Source of the DNA: Tridacna crocea
Taxonomy: Eukaryota; Mollusca; Bivalvia; Cardiida; Cardiidae
NCBI GenBank assembly: GCA_943736015.1
Contig: OX031059.1
Coordinates: 59,841,159-59,905,158 of the forward strand
Reading direction: 5' to 3'
Length of the DNA stretch: 64,000 nucleotides
This document shows positions 55,250-64,000 of the stretch, in pieces. Position 1 is the stretch's first letter; each line of letters begins with the position of its first letter. The notes below the pieces were generated by a model. That model was not told the DNA's origin. It did not search any database and was given only the letters and a program-made list of their open reading frames with translations. The position numbers were made by a program, and so were the translations under genes.

Positions 55250-56040
55250 AATCCCTTGATGAATCTTCAGAAGAATTGGATCAACACTCTGAACTTTATT
55301 GCCTAGACAAGAATTGGAAATTTTCAACTTTGAATAGTTACATTTCCAAAACTGATTGTCAGATTTTTTTTAAATCAATAGGGTTCAAGCTGTTAATAAC
55401 ACAAAGCAACTGTGCAAGTTTCATGAAAATCCAATCAAAACTGCTGACCTAATCACGTAAACAAAAATTTGAAATTTTGAACTTTAATTGGCTCCAATAC
55501 TGTTTATTGATTTTTTCAAAATCAATAGGATTGAAGCTACTGATATGATAAACAAACTGTGTGATTTTCAAGAAAATTTGACAACAAATGAAGACTTTAT
55601 CGCATAAATAAGAATCGAAAATTTTCAAGTTGAAATGGCTACATTTTCCATACTGTTTGTTGCGTTGGATTTTTTTCAAAATCACTAGGGTTGAAGCTAT
55701 TGACAAGATAAACAAACCATGCAAGTTTCAAAACAATATAATTACAAATGCACATTTTATCGCGTAAACAAGATTTTGAAATTTTCAACTTGAAATGGCT
55801 ATTTTTCCTATACTGTTTATTGGAATTTTTCTAAAATCGATAGGATTACAGCTACTGTTGAGATAAAAAAAACTGTGCAAGTTTCATGAAAATCTGACAA
55901 TAATGAAGACTTCATCGCATAAACAAGAATTTGAAATTTTCAACTTGAAATGGCTACTTTTCTCATACTGTTTGTTGGATTTTTCTCAAAATCAATAGGG
56001 TTGAAGCTATTGATGAGATAAAAAAAAAAACTCTGGCATT
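55250..56040. repeat. ~150-bp tandem array
   Basis: About five units with 'AGAATTTGAAATTTTCAACTTGAAATGGCTAC', 'ATACTGTTTGTTGGATTTTT', 'AATCAATAGGGTTGAAGCT' and 'GTGCAAGTTTCATGAAAAT'. The ORF on the - strand at 55449-55724 is repeat-derived. Confidence 0.8.
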
Positions 56041-56690
56041 CTACACAGTCTGATCTATACTATTCAAAATTATGTTCAGGTAAGAAACCCTTGGCTTTGA
56101 ACTGAAAATAGCAGTTTCGTTAAACTGGAAAGTCTGCTGGTAATTTGAATGCCATGTTACACATTCTTGTGGCATTGGTGTCTAAGTCATTTTGGCAGTG
56201 GAAGACCAATGGAAATTATCTTTTCTGGTTAGCTATGCAAATAAAAAGAATAAAAGTCAAAAGGAAATTACAGTATAAAAAAGGAGGTGCTGAGTGTATC
56301 TATGAGCATCATATTCAACATGAAGTATATATGAAAAGGTAGACTTTTATTTTTATCTTTATTAGATTTGAAAACATCATAATTATGTTTGTTTGTTTTT
56401 TTTACTACATGCACATGAACAATACAGCTATCTTTAAAGGTTTTAGGGTAAAAAGTTAGTGATAAAAATTTGTTCAAATTTAAGACATATTGTTGTTTTG
56501 TACATCATCTGATTCTTAATAAAAGTTTCAATTTGTATTGGATTGTAACGCCATTTTATCAGCTTAGGTCATGTAATGGCAATGTTACACATCCACAAGA
56601 TCCACAAGATTCCTGGCTTTCTCACACCAGTACTAACAATTTTCTTTCCAAAGTCACAGACTACTTTTCTCACATGCATCAGAGGTGAAA
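56041..56690. other. no supported gene
   Basis: Overlapping 65-72-codon ORFs on both strands without domains; AT-rich. Confidence 0.4.
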
Positions 56691-56704
56691 AATCGCCAGA
56701 AAGA

Positions 56705-56790
56705 AAGTTTGCCACAACTGGGTGTTGAACCCGCAACCTCCAGGTCACGAGTCAGATTCACTGACCACTGAGCCACCCGGGCTAAAAGAT
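56705..56790 (-). mobile_element. tRNA-like SINE head
   Basis: - strand 'GCCCGGGTGGCTCAGTGGTC' (box A) and 'GCGGGTTCAACACCC' (box B-like). The anticodon arm does not fold well and there is no 3' match of the acceptor stem, so it is a SINE fragment rather than a tRNA gene. Confidence 0.55.
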
Positions 56791-56868
56791 CCGTTCTTTT
56801 TTTTTTTTAACAATAAATTATACATTATGGATTAATGCATCATTTGTTTATTTTAAAAGAATCAGTCT

Positions 56869-57094
56869 TTAACTCGTTACCACACAATCCTGAATTTTAA
56901 CGCCCTGAAAATGAAAGCCTTTGAAAACATTGTGCGGAAAGGAGAAAATGCCGGTAACCAGCATTTTCTCCTTTTCCCAAATTGTTTTCTATACTTCCCA
57001 AATCAAATTTCAATTTTTGAATGACTTTTATTTTGTTGTCTTCAAATTCTTTTAATTTGGAAAAGTCAAAAATTGTGTTGTTTGGTTGAGTTAA
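56869..57094. mobile_element. foldback MITE, family A (reverse orientation)
   Basis: TTAACTCGTTACCACACAATC ... TTGTTTGGTTGAGTTAA; TTAA flanks; hairpin AAATGCCGGTAACCAGCATTT. Confidence 0.85.
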
Positions 57095-57257
57095 AAAATA
57101 AATTATGCATTATACCCAAATATATAATTCCTTGAAAAAAATTTTAGATAAAAAAAGTCCTTTTGTACTTTGACAAAAATTACTAAAAGCAAAAGCTTTC
57201 ACACGGGTCACCATCCGCCTTCCACCCTTTCCAAGACAACATCAATCACTTCAGCTA

Positions 57258-57485
57258 TACCCTTTACCTAACAATCCCAAATTTTACCAACCCTGAGGGA
57301 GAAGTTTTCTAAAAACATTGTGGAAAAAAGGAGAAAATGCTGGTAACCAACATTTTCTCCTTTTCCCACAAGGTTTTCTACCCTTCCTAAATCAAATTTC
57401 AATTTTTTAATCATATTTATCTTGTAGTCTGCAAATGCTTTCAATCTGAACCAGTCTAAAAGTTTGTCGTGTTGTAAAGAGTTAA
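57258..57485. mobile_element. foldback MITE, family A (reverse orientation)
   Basis: TACCCTTTACCTAACAATCCC ... GTTGTAAAGAGTTAA; hairpin AAAATGCTGGTAACCAACATTTT with a single mismatch. Confidence 0.8.
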
Positions 57486-57724
57486 GTATTGTATGAAAAG
57501 AATCATCTTCGCAAGCCAAGGATACTAAAGCCGCTCGCCTCTTTAAAAATCGAAGCCCCCGCTGTGCCATTTCATTGGATGCCATCAAAACCATCGCCTC
57601 CAATCAAACCATCCGTAACAAGAAATCTTTCGCAAAACAGAAAACAATAATGGCGGCGTCCGTCAAAAACGTTAGTTGACGTGTTTGTGAAGAAAATTTG
57701 CCAAAGTAGAGTAGACGATTGATT

Positions 57725-57862
57725 GATTAATTATTTTCGTTTATTTATCGTCGCTACCGGTTGCCTATCTGAGCGACGCCCCCAGAAGACGGTTAGTTGT
57801 TACGGGGGATAGTGCAAGGATACAGGACGAAACTATTGAGAATTCCGCCTGGTTCTTTAACT
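57725..57862 (-). mobile_element. SINE 3' part
   Basis: 'GATTGATTGATTAATTATTT' (tail side), 'TTTATCGTCGCTACCGGTTG', 'GCGACGCCCCCAGAAGACGG' and 'CCTGGTTCTTTAAC' match the left part of the interrupted SINE at 16060-16198. Confidence 0.6.
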
Positions 57863-57982
57863 GAACTGGCCACCGTTGTATACCGTGTATTACAACAGGC
57901 ACAAGCTAATCGTACCGTGCCCTATGATTGGATAATTGATACGGCCAATGAAACGGCTCGATACATATGTCGAGTAACCTGA
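57797..57982 (+). other. coding-like ORF tail of unknown family
   Basis: After the SINE overlap (57797-57862) the frame reads 'ELATVVYRVLQQAQANRTVP' and 'YDWIIDTANETARYICRVT' to TGA, with protein-like composition and no repeats. No splice sites or partner exon are evident, and I do not recognise it. Confidence 0.25.
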
Positions 57983-58089
57983 CAGTGTGCTCAGTTGACT
58001 TTATTTCATTCTTATTTTGATTATTATGTTATCAATAAATAATAGAATACAGGAATTCATAGAGCATAATTTATAACTTTCAGATAAAA

Positions 58090-58324
58090 GGACCTTTTCC
58101 ATCAAGAATGATCATTTTTTTTTAATTAAAAAGGAGAGGGAAATCTGAACATTCCATTGTGATAAAAGGAGGAACTACTTGTTACAAGCAATTTCTCCTT
58201 TTCTCACAAATTTTTCTACCCTATATATAGTACTTATTTTCAATTTAAATGCTCTTTAAAATGTCGTCTGCAATTTGTTTCAATTTGGACCAGTCTAAAA
58301 TTTGGTCGTCTGGTAATGGGTTAA
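58090..58324. mobile_element. eroded family A MITE with variant hairpin
   Basis: Hairpin AGGAGGAACTACTTGTTACAAGCAATTTCTCCTTTT (partly paired) and a good right end TTTGGTCGTCTGGTAATGGGTTAA. Confidence 0.7.
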
Positions 58325-58966
58325 TTAGAACCTTTTATTTCAAATCCTCTCTAATTCTTTATTCATTTAATTTTTTGACTATTAGACATCTGAACAACTG
58401 AGTAATACATAAATATTCGGCAAGCAATTTTCCCTTCTTTTAATTTTTTTCCGCCAAACACTTGTTAGTAAATGTTGAAACATGCTTCTTTATTCCTTAC
58501 AAAACAAAGAAATTAAATGTTAAGGGAGAATTTAATGATAATTAGACACCACATGTGTTTTATTGTCCCTAGGCTTATCTCTGCAGGCTTCTTCAAAGGG
58601 ACAACAGACTTTAATCTTTGAGAATTGCAACCTACAATTCAATTTATAAGATAATTGATTATCTTATTACCCTTTCTGCTTTATCAAGTACAAACTTGTG
58701 CATTATATTTGTTATTTTGATGTTAATTTTTTTAGTAAAAATTCAACGTCAGCACTTGAAAATTTTTCATGTATTCATTACTTTAGCTTTTATTATAAAC
58801 ATAAAAATCAAATAATACTCTTATAATCATTAACATGTTTTTTTCTATCAAATTTTAGACATTCAGCTATTGTTTGTTGAAATAATTCCATGCATAAGTA
58901 ATTATATTATGATCACAAAACAATCACTTTAAAAGACAGTAATATTGAAAATTATTTTCATAGCTA
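58325..58966. other. AT-rich, no gene
   Basis: Hydrophobic 65-codon ORF (58618-58815) of very low-complexity codon content; I do not support it as a gene. Confidence 0.4.
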
Positions 58967-58975
58967 TTGCTTTTT

Positions 58976-59232
58976 CATCCTCGGATACCCCGGGTCTCCC
59001 TATTTGCTACGCTACATCGACCCTGGGACAATTGACTAATAAAACTTTGAATCAGCCGCCGAAAATCGATACGAAACATCATAGCGTACAGTACACTCGC
59101 CCATCACAAAATGATGATGGAACCAATGAAAAGCCAGCATTCGGCCAGCGGTAAAGCGAGGGAAATTCAATTAATTGTCCCAGGGGTCGATGTAGCGTAG
59201 CAAATAGGGAGACCTCGGGGTATCCGAGGATG
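58976..59232. mobile_element. Mutator-like non-autonomous element with 9-bp target duplication
   Basis: Terminal inverted repeats of about 58 bp: CATCCTCGGATACCCCGGGT ... at the left pairs with ...ACCTCGGGGTATCCGAGGATG at the right, with one or two mismatches. The exact 9-bp duplication TTGCTTTTT flanks it (58967-58975, 59233-59241). Long TIRs plus a 9-bp duplication fit the Mutator-like superfamily. The 257-bp element has no transposase. Confidence 0.85.
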
Positions 59233-59394
59233 TTGCTTTTTACACCCACCAAAAACAATACACACAAAAATCAAGAGACGCTACTCTAAGTTACTACTTG
59301 CACAGTTACCTCGCCTAATACGGGCAGAATTCTCCCCGTATCGATTAGCCTGTACCGGTCCCTATACACGTAGTAGTATCAGGGGTGGTAACCA

Positions 59395-59575
59395 GTTTAG
59401 TTCTTTAATGTGCTCGGTGTGTAGCACCGTCACACGGGACCTCGGTTTAACGTCTCATCTGAAAGACTATTAGTAATTTTTAGTTGGCCAGCCGGGGATT
59501 CGGACCTACAACCTGTAAGACATTGTGTTCACAAGTCCAACGCTCTACCTACTGAGCTATATCGGCTGGTAGAGT
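59395..59575 (-). mobile_element. tRNA-derived SINE, 5' part
   Basis: The - strand head 'ATATAGCTCAGTAGGTAGAG' (box A) and 'GTTGTAGGTCCGAATCCCC' (box B region) is followed by 'GTCCCGTGTGACGGTGCTAC' and 'CCGAGCACATTAAAGAAC'. The TTAA at 59405-59408 is the empty form of the MITE insertion at 16199. Confidence 0.65.
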
Positions 59576-60495
59576 AGACGATCGATATTTAATGAGTTTT
59601 TGGAAGGCGAGATTTTCATTCAACTCTCGGCAGCTTGCTGAAAATGCCTCTGAACAGCATTATCAAAACGCCTTTCAAATAGTTCGATACTTCTCGAGTA
59701 CATAAGAACAAAATAAAGTCGAGACCATTGTAAATTTAATCAGAACAGCAAGAAGAAACTTCAAGTTTCTAGAGAAATGAAATCGAATTAGTAAAAAGCA
59801 TCGTTTTTGACAAATGCAAAATACTTTGGATCAGTTCATTGATATAATCACGTTGCTACAGCAACAAATAAACCATAGCTATTATAAGCCAATCGAAAGC
59901 TACTAACATGACGTCATTCGGACCTACTTCCACTTCACAACGCATAAACAACTAACCAGTGGGATCGTACATGTAAATGTACTAACCCAGAAATAACCAA
60001 TCGGATAGCTTCTTTGAATGACGTACCGCTGATAGACCCCTTTCCTCTGTTGGCAACCTTATTCTGTCTTTGTGAGAAGTAAAATTTCAATGAAATAAAT
60101 TCCTTCGAATCATCAAGTGTTTAAACAAAATTTTCTCTTTCAAAGAAATATTTTTGTTTTATCAGAGTTGTGCTTGACTTTATGATTAATGACTAGGTTA
60201 TTGTTATGCATCGGCGTGGCCGAGTTTTGATTCCGGAGACCCGTGAAAAGAAAAGGGTAAATCAGTTGAAATCACAATAGATGTGTCATTTCGAAGTAGT
60301 TCTGGTCAGTATGATGTACCGTGAACAGCCTGGGTTACAAGCTGATCACCTCTTTCCTTTTATACGAGTATGATCGGATTTTACTAGGTCAAAAATGACA
60401 ATTACATGATCTGTATCCGTTTTAACATGCAAAGAATTTTAACTTCTTCTTTTGGTCGTCACGTTGCTTAACGTTCAGCAATTATTCATAGATAT
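59576..60495. other. no supported gene
   Basis: Mixed AT-rich sequence without ORFs of note; 'GCATCGGCGTGGCCGAGTTTTG' near 60208 is weakly tRNA-like but lacks the rest. Confidence 0.4.
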
Positions 60496-60732
60496 TTAAC
60501 CCTTTACCGCTCACTTGAAACGACTCTGGAAATCAAGCTTTTAAAAACATCGAGAGGAGAGGGGAAATTACAATCGGAAACCGGCTTTTTTTTTTCCATT
60601 TTACCACAATGTTTCTACCCTATCAAGAACAAATATCGTCGCTAATTTGGGCCACCATGAATTTGTCATCTGTATGAATCAGTGCTTTCAATTTCAACTT
60701 AGCCTGAAATTTCTTTGTCAGGTAAAGAATGA
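60496..60732. mobile_element. family A MITE (reverse), diverged
   Basis: TTAACCCTTTACCGCTCACTTG start and TTTGTCAGGTAAAGAATG end; the inner hairpin is eroded but 'TTTACCACAATGTTTCTACC' remains. Confidence 0.65.
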
Positions 60733-60762
60733 ACGCTTATCGCAATGAATTTTTATAATAAT

Positions 60763-60980
60763 CACTTACCTCCGTCATTATTAGAACTGAAATCTTTTCC
60801 CATTTATTTTCCTCGAAAGAATTTCCTTCAACTATACACTTTTTTCCAAAACTGAATAATACACTGATAAAATTAACTTGACAGGGAGAATCCCACTGTC
60901 CGAGAGTGCATCGGACGTGTTCATGATTTTCTAAGAACACGGACCAAGGGCCTGTATCTGTGTAACTGTGCACGATATAT
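60763..60980 (-). other. possible exon, unknown protein
   Basis: - strand reading 'YTDTGPWSVFLENHEHVRCT', 'CQVNFISVLFSFGKKCIVEG', 'KWEKISVLIMTE' ends at a canonical donor GAG|GTAAGT (60762). Upstream 'GTGCACAGTTACACAG' offers acceptors. The GP[WF].V[FY][LI]E pattern occurs in several repetitive invertebrate proteins. Partner exons were not found, so it is either an isolated exon of a gene continuing left or a relic. Confidence 0.35.
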
Positions 60981-60999
60981 TTTTGTCGAACAAAGGGTG

Positions 61000-61384
61000 T
61001 ATCTCAATATTGACGGGTTGGCAATCATTTTGCTTTCATGTTTGCCGACAAGCTGAACGTACATTACGGTTACGCGGGATTAATGAAAGACAATGTCAAT
61101 GAACCCTTAAATCGTTTTTCACGCCTATCTCTTTTGAAGACAAGGCAGGCGATTCTATAGTCTGCACAGAATATGCAATCTTATGTCGGATTAGCTATAT
61201 TGTAATAACCCGACCAAAACAGCCCAGGGTGAGATTGCAATAATTAAGTATTTTTCCCGAGATGTAAAATGCCATTTTCATCAATCCAGCACTCTAGCGT
61301 AAGGGTTAACAGAGCCATAGATTACAAGAATCGTAAAAACGAAGAACACCTTCCGACGTTCCTTATAGGACCTAAAAAGTCAAC
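61000..61384. other. no supported gene
   Basis: Plain sequence, no repeats of the window recognised. Confidence 0.4.
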
Positions 61385-62480
61385 CGTCAAAATTTAATGA
61401 TGTTGGTTGGTTATCCTTGATAGGATGGTAAACATTGCGCAAAACGGAGAAAATTTTCGTTGCCAGTATATTCTCATGTTCCTGCATGCTTTCAAAATAC
61501 CTTTCCCTTTCTAAAAAGCCCCATTCTTTAAGGTCATTAAAACCCAGCACATGTATTGTAAATTAAATGTTAAATCTCCGTTTTGAACATTGAAAGTCGT
61601 TTGTTTTGAAAGTCTTTTTCAGTCTTGATAAAGTATATTTCAAATAAAATGGTAAACAAATAAAAAAAAAAAAGCCTTTTAACTGAACGACACTGAAATT
61701 TTGACAACCTCAAGGGAAAAAAATGATTCAAAAAACTTTTGGAAAAGGAAAAAAACGCTAGTCACCAGTATTTTCTCTTTTTAACACTATGTTTTGTACT
61801 TTTTCCCAGCCAAACGGCACATTTTCAGCTGCTCTTAACTTATTATCTGCTAATTGCTTTAATGTAGACGGCCCTAATTTTTTGTTATTTTCTGAAGGGT
61901 TTTGTAAAGGGCTACTAAGATGGAAAACATTGTAGGAAAGTCAAACAAAAGGTTGATTATCATTATTTGCTACTTTTCCTACAATGCTTTGAAAAGCCTC
62001 TTCTTCAACATTGTTGAAAGTCAGTATTGTGATCTAAAAGGCTGAATCTCAGTTTCTATACTCTAAAATGTACCTTTCTAAAAACTCTTTGCTCTCTCAA
62101 CAAAATCATCCATGGAATAAAATGGTAAAGACTTTCAAGAAATTAATCATCTCATTACAGAGTTACAGTTTTAGATCTATCAAAATTGATTGCATTTTCA
62201 AGCAAAAACTATTCTTTAATCCTTTACCATACCCTATCAAGTACAGTTTTATCAACCCTGAGAAAGAGGCCATTTAAAAACAATTTTGAAAAGGAGAAAC
62301 TTTCTGAACTCTTTACACGAAGAAAAAAATTCAGACTTTCCAAAATTAAATGCATTTTTAGGTAGCAACTTTTTGATCTGGCACCATTGATGGAACCTGT
62401 ATGAAATGGGATGGAAGACATTTTAGGAAAAGGAAAAAATGTCAATTAGCACCGTATTCTCAATTTCAGACCAAAAGTTC
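61385..62480. mobile_element. cluster of strongly eroded family A MITE remnants
   Basis: Fragments near 61400-61560 ('GGTAAACATTGCGCAAAACGG'), 61672-61905 ('TTTTAACTGAACGACACTG', 'TCTGAAGGGTTTTG'), 61915-62045 ('AAAACATTGTAGGAAAGTC') and 62217-62450 ('TTAATCCTTTACCATACCC', 'CTGAGAAAGAGGCC'). Much older looking than copies elsewhere in the window. Confidence 0.5.
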
Positions 62481-63187
62481 TCGAGCCTTCTTCCTAGACC
62501 TTTTAAACTCATTATTGGGGTAATAGAGGGTTACAGCTAAGTTTCTATACAACGTAAAAACATATACGGGTAACAGCAAATCAAAACTCTTTGCTATCAC
62601 ATAAAACTTTCCTTCAAATGAAATGGAAAGGAGTTTTAGAAAAGTCCATTCGTTTTAATTTTTTTCAACATATTTTCACAAGCCTTCTTCAAGTTTGTTA
62701 AAACTCAGGATGGTAAACTGGTCTTCATTGCACAGGAACATTGCACAACTCTATAGACTTTGCTGTATCAGGAGAGGCGATTTAAGTACAAGAAAATGTA
62801 TTTCAATATGTTATGCCTATATTCTAAACTCGCCTTCTAACAGTACTTTCAGTACTTTGATTATAGTTTACGATCAATCATGTGAAACGCTTGGACGGGT
62901 TCCACAGCCAGATGATTGCGAATCATCGTATGTCTGTTCCTCTTGTTTTTGATAGGTTGACGTTATATCCACACCATTTACGTCAAACACCGTTTGAGTC
63001 TGGTGTCAATTATATTGAACACCCCACCTATGGGGCGTGGTTTATCTTTACGCTTATCACGTCTGGGACCGCACGTTTAGACTCTACCGCAATATTATCG
63101 ACTCCTCTGAACACATTGTGAAACAAGCGTATTACTAGTGTATCCTCGGACGGAGTTTCGCTTGACAATTCATCCTTTGGCGCTGTT
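62481..63187. other. no supported gene
   Basis: ORFs of 79-85 codons at 62695-63121 overlap in different frames and carry no motif. A further weak MITE A-like piece lies at 62500-62710. Confidence 0.35.
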
Positions 63188-63418
63188 TTAACCCATTACC
63201 GGACGACAAATGTTGGACTCATCTAAATTAAAACAAGTTGCAGACGACATTAAGAACTGATTGTAAATTGCAAAACAAGCGCCGTATAGGTCGGAAAACT
63301 TGACCGTGAGAAAAACAGTAATTGCATGTTACAAGCATATTTTTCCTCTTCCCACAATGATTTTCTCAATAACATTTTCAGGGGCGTCAAAACAAGGGAT
63401 TGCGTGGTCATGCGTTGA
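63188..63418. mobile_element. foldback MITE, family A, diverged
   Basis: TTAACCCATTACCGGACGAC ... GATTGCGTGGTCATGCGTTGA; left TTAA, right TTGA. Variant hairpin with GCATGTTACAAGC. Confidence 0.7.
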
Positions 63419-63616
63419 AGCATCTTCTGTACACAATACGGTTAAATCTCCGTTATTTCACAATATCCTTATTAAACGATTAATGAGAGTCGGAACGAAG
63501 CTGAAAAAAAGAAAAGAAACAGACGGATGGATGCATAGATGATTGTTTTGTTAGTTCTTTGGTTCGGATTGATCGATTGGTCCACTGCCAGAGGGTGATT
63601 GATAGACAATCATCGG

Positions 63617-63642
63617 GGAGAGAGAGAGAGAGAGAGAGAGAG
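63617..63642. repeat. (GA)n microsatellite
   Basis: About 13 GA units within sequence otherwise containing GACGGGCGG-type motifs. Confidence 0.9.
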
Positions 63643-63714
63643 ATGCCGGTTTGGATGATTAGATGGGCGGTCGTTCCGGTGTGCAGACAGACGGGCGGCC
63701 GGAATGCCAAAAAT

Positions 63715-64000
63715 TGCCTACACACCGTTTGAGACCGGTCTTCTCTAGAAGACTGATCGGGGTTGATTCTTACATCTTTATACGATTGTTATTGATTTAG
63801 ATCTACCACTGTACACAAAGTTTGAGCGTGGTCTCTAGAAGACTAGGGACTGATCGGGGTCGATTCTTAAGTTACAGCTTTGACATTTATGAAAGTACAA
63901 GTTTTATTGACTTGAAACCTTAAACACCGTTTGAAACCGGTCTCTAGAAGACTGACTGGGGTTGATTCTTATAGCCTTATACAGTTTTATTGACAAACAG
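63715..64000. repeat. ~110-bp tandem repeat reaching the window edge
   Basis: Three units marked by 'CACCGTTTGA.ACCGGTCT', 'TCTAGAAGACTGA..GGGGTTGATTCTTA' and 'TTTTATTGAC', starting near 63720, 63815 and 63924. The array continues past base 64000. Confidence 0.8.

Noticed and set aside
53100-56040. CRISPR-like regular repeats
   Set aside because: Diverged head-to-tail units without unique spacers, in a eukaryotic genome; ordinary tandem repeats.
56705-56790. tRNA gene on the - strand
   Set aside because: No acceptor-stem match and an over-long anticodon region; better explained as a SINE head.
59488-59569. tRNA gene on the - strand
   Set aside because: Box A and box B are recognisable, but the anticodon arm and T arm do not pair properly and the segment is joined to a SINE body.
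1-64000. Retroviral, LTR or Polinton-like elements
   Set aside because: No paired LTRs, reverse transcriptase, integrase or capsid-type motif was recognised on either strand.

Overview
The window looks like nuclear DNA of a bivalve mollusc. This is an inference from AT-rich non-coding sequence, very dense foldback elements, tRNA-derived SINEs and the dispersed GTCCGTCC-rich and 'CACCTGAGCACAAAGTGCTCAAGGTG' type repeats that I know from bivalve genomes. A species close to Mya or Dreissena is possible but cannot be settled from sequence alone. No bacterial, organellar or clearly viral stretch is visible.

Layout. Bases 1-9697 form one giant inverted repeat: two arms of about 4.5 kb around a 627-bp spacer. 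Each arm carries a broken pogo/Tigger-type DNA transposase, a short telomere-like patch, and part of a ~210-bp tandem repeat that also fills the spacer. Bases 9.7-15 kb hold dispersed repeats, a dead copy of a fucosyltransferase exon, and a row of TTAA-flanked elements inserted against each other.

The main host gene is an alpha-1,6-fucosyltransferase (FUT8)-like gene on the + strand. Its exons lie at 15039-15199 (membrane anchor), 24119-24221, 26788-27001, 27498-27732, 32543-32985 (three tandem partial copies) and 39048-39201. The splice phases agree throughout. As assembled the gene is broken at the fifth exon. The exons for the C-terminal half (end of the catalytic domain plus SH3 domain) are not visible before the window ends. 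The introns are packed with repeats, including a ~500-bp intron that is almost pure pyrimidine and a ~1.9-kb satellite array.

A second, small gene is proposed on the - strand (three exons between 49338 and 44924, about 69 residues). Its function is not recognised. Scattered relics include a THAP-like domain, a mariner-like transposase fragment, pieces of a large multi-copy protein family, and a few coding-like ORFs of unknown nature.

The most striking pattern is about 35 copies or fragments of one ~225-bp foldback MITE. It has TTAACCCTTTACCA-type ends (a piggyBac-like signature) and a ~67-bp perfect central hairpin. Two insertion sites can be compared with uninterrupted copies of the same host repeat inside this window, which directly shows TTAA targeting.
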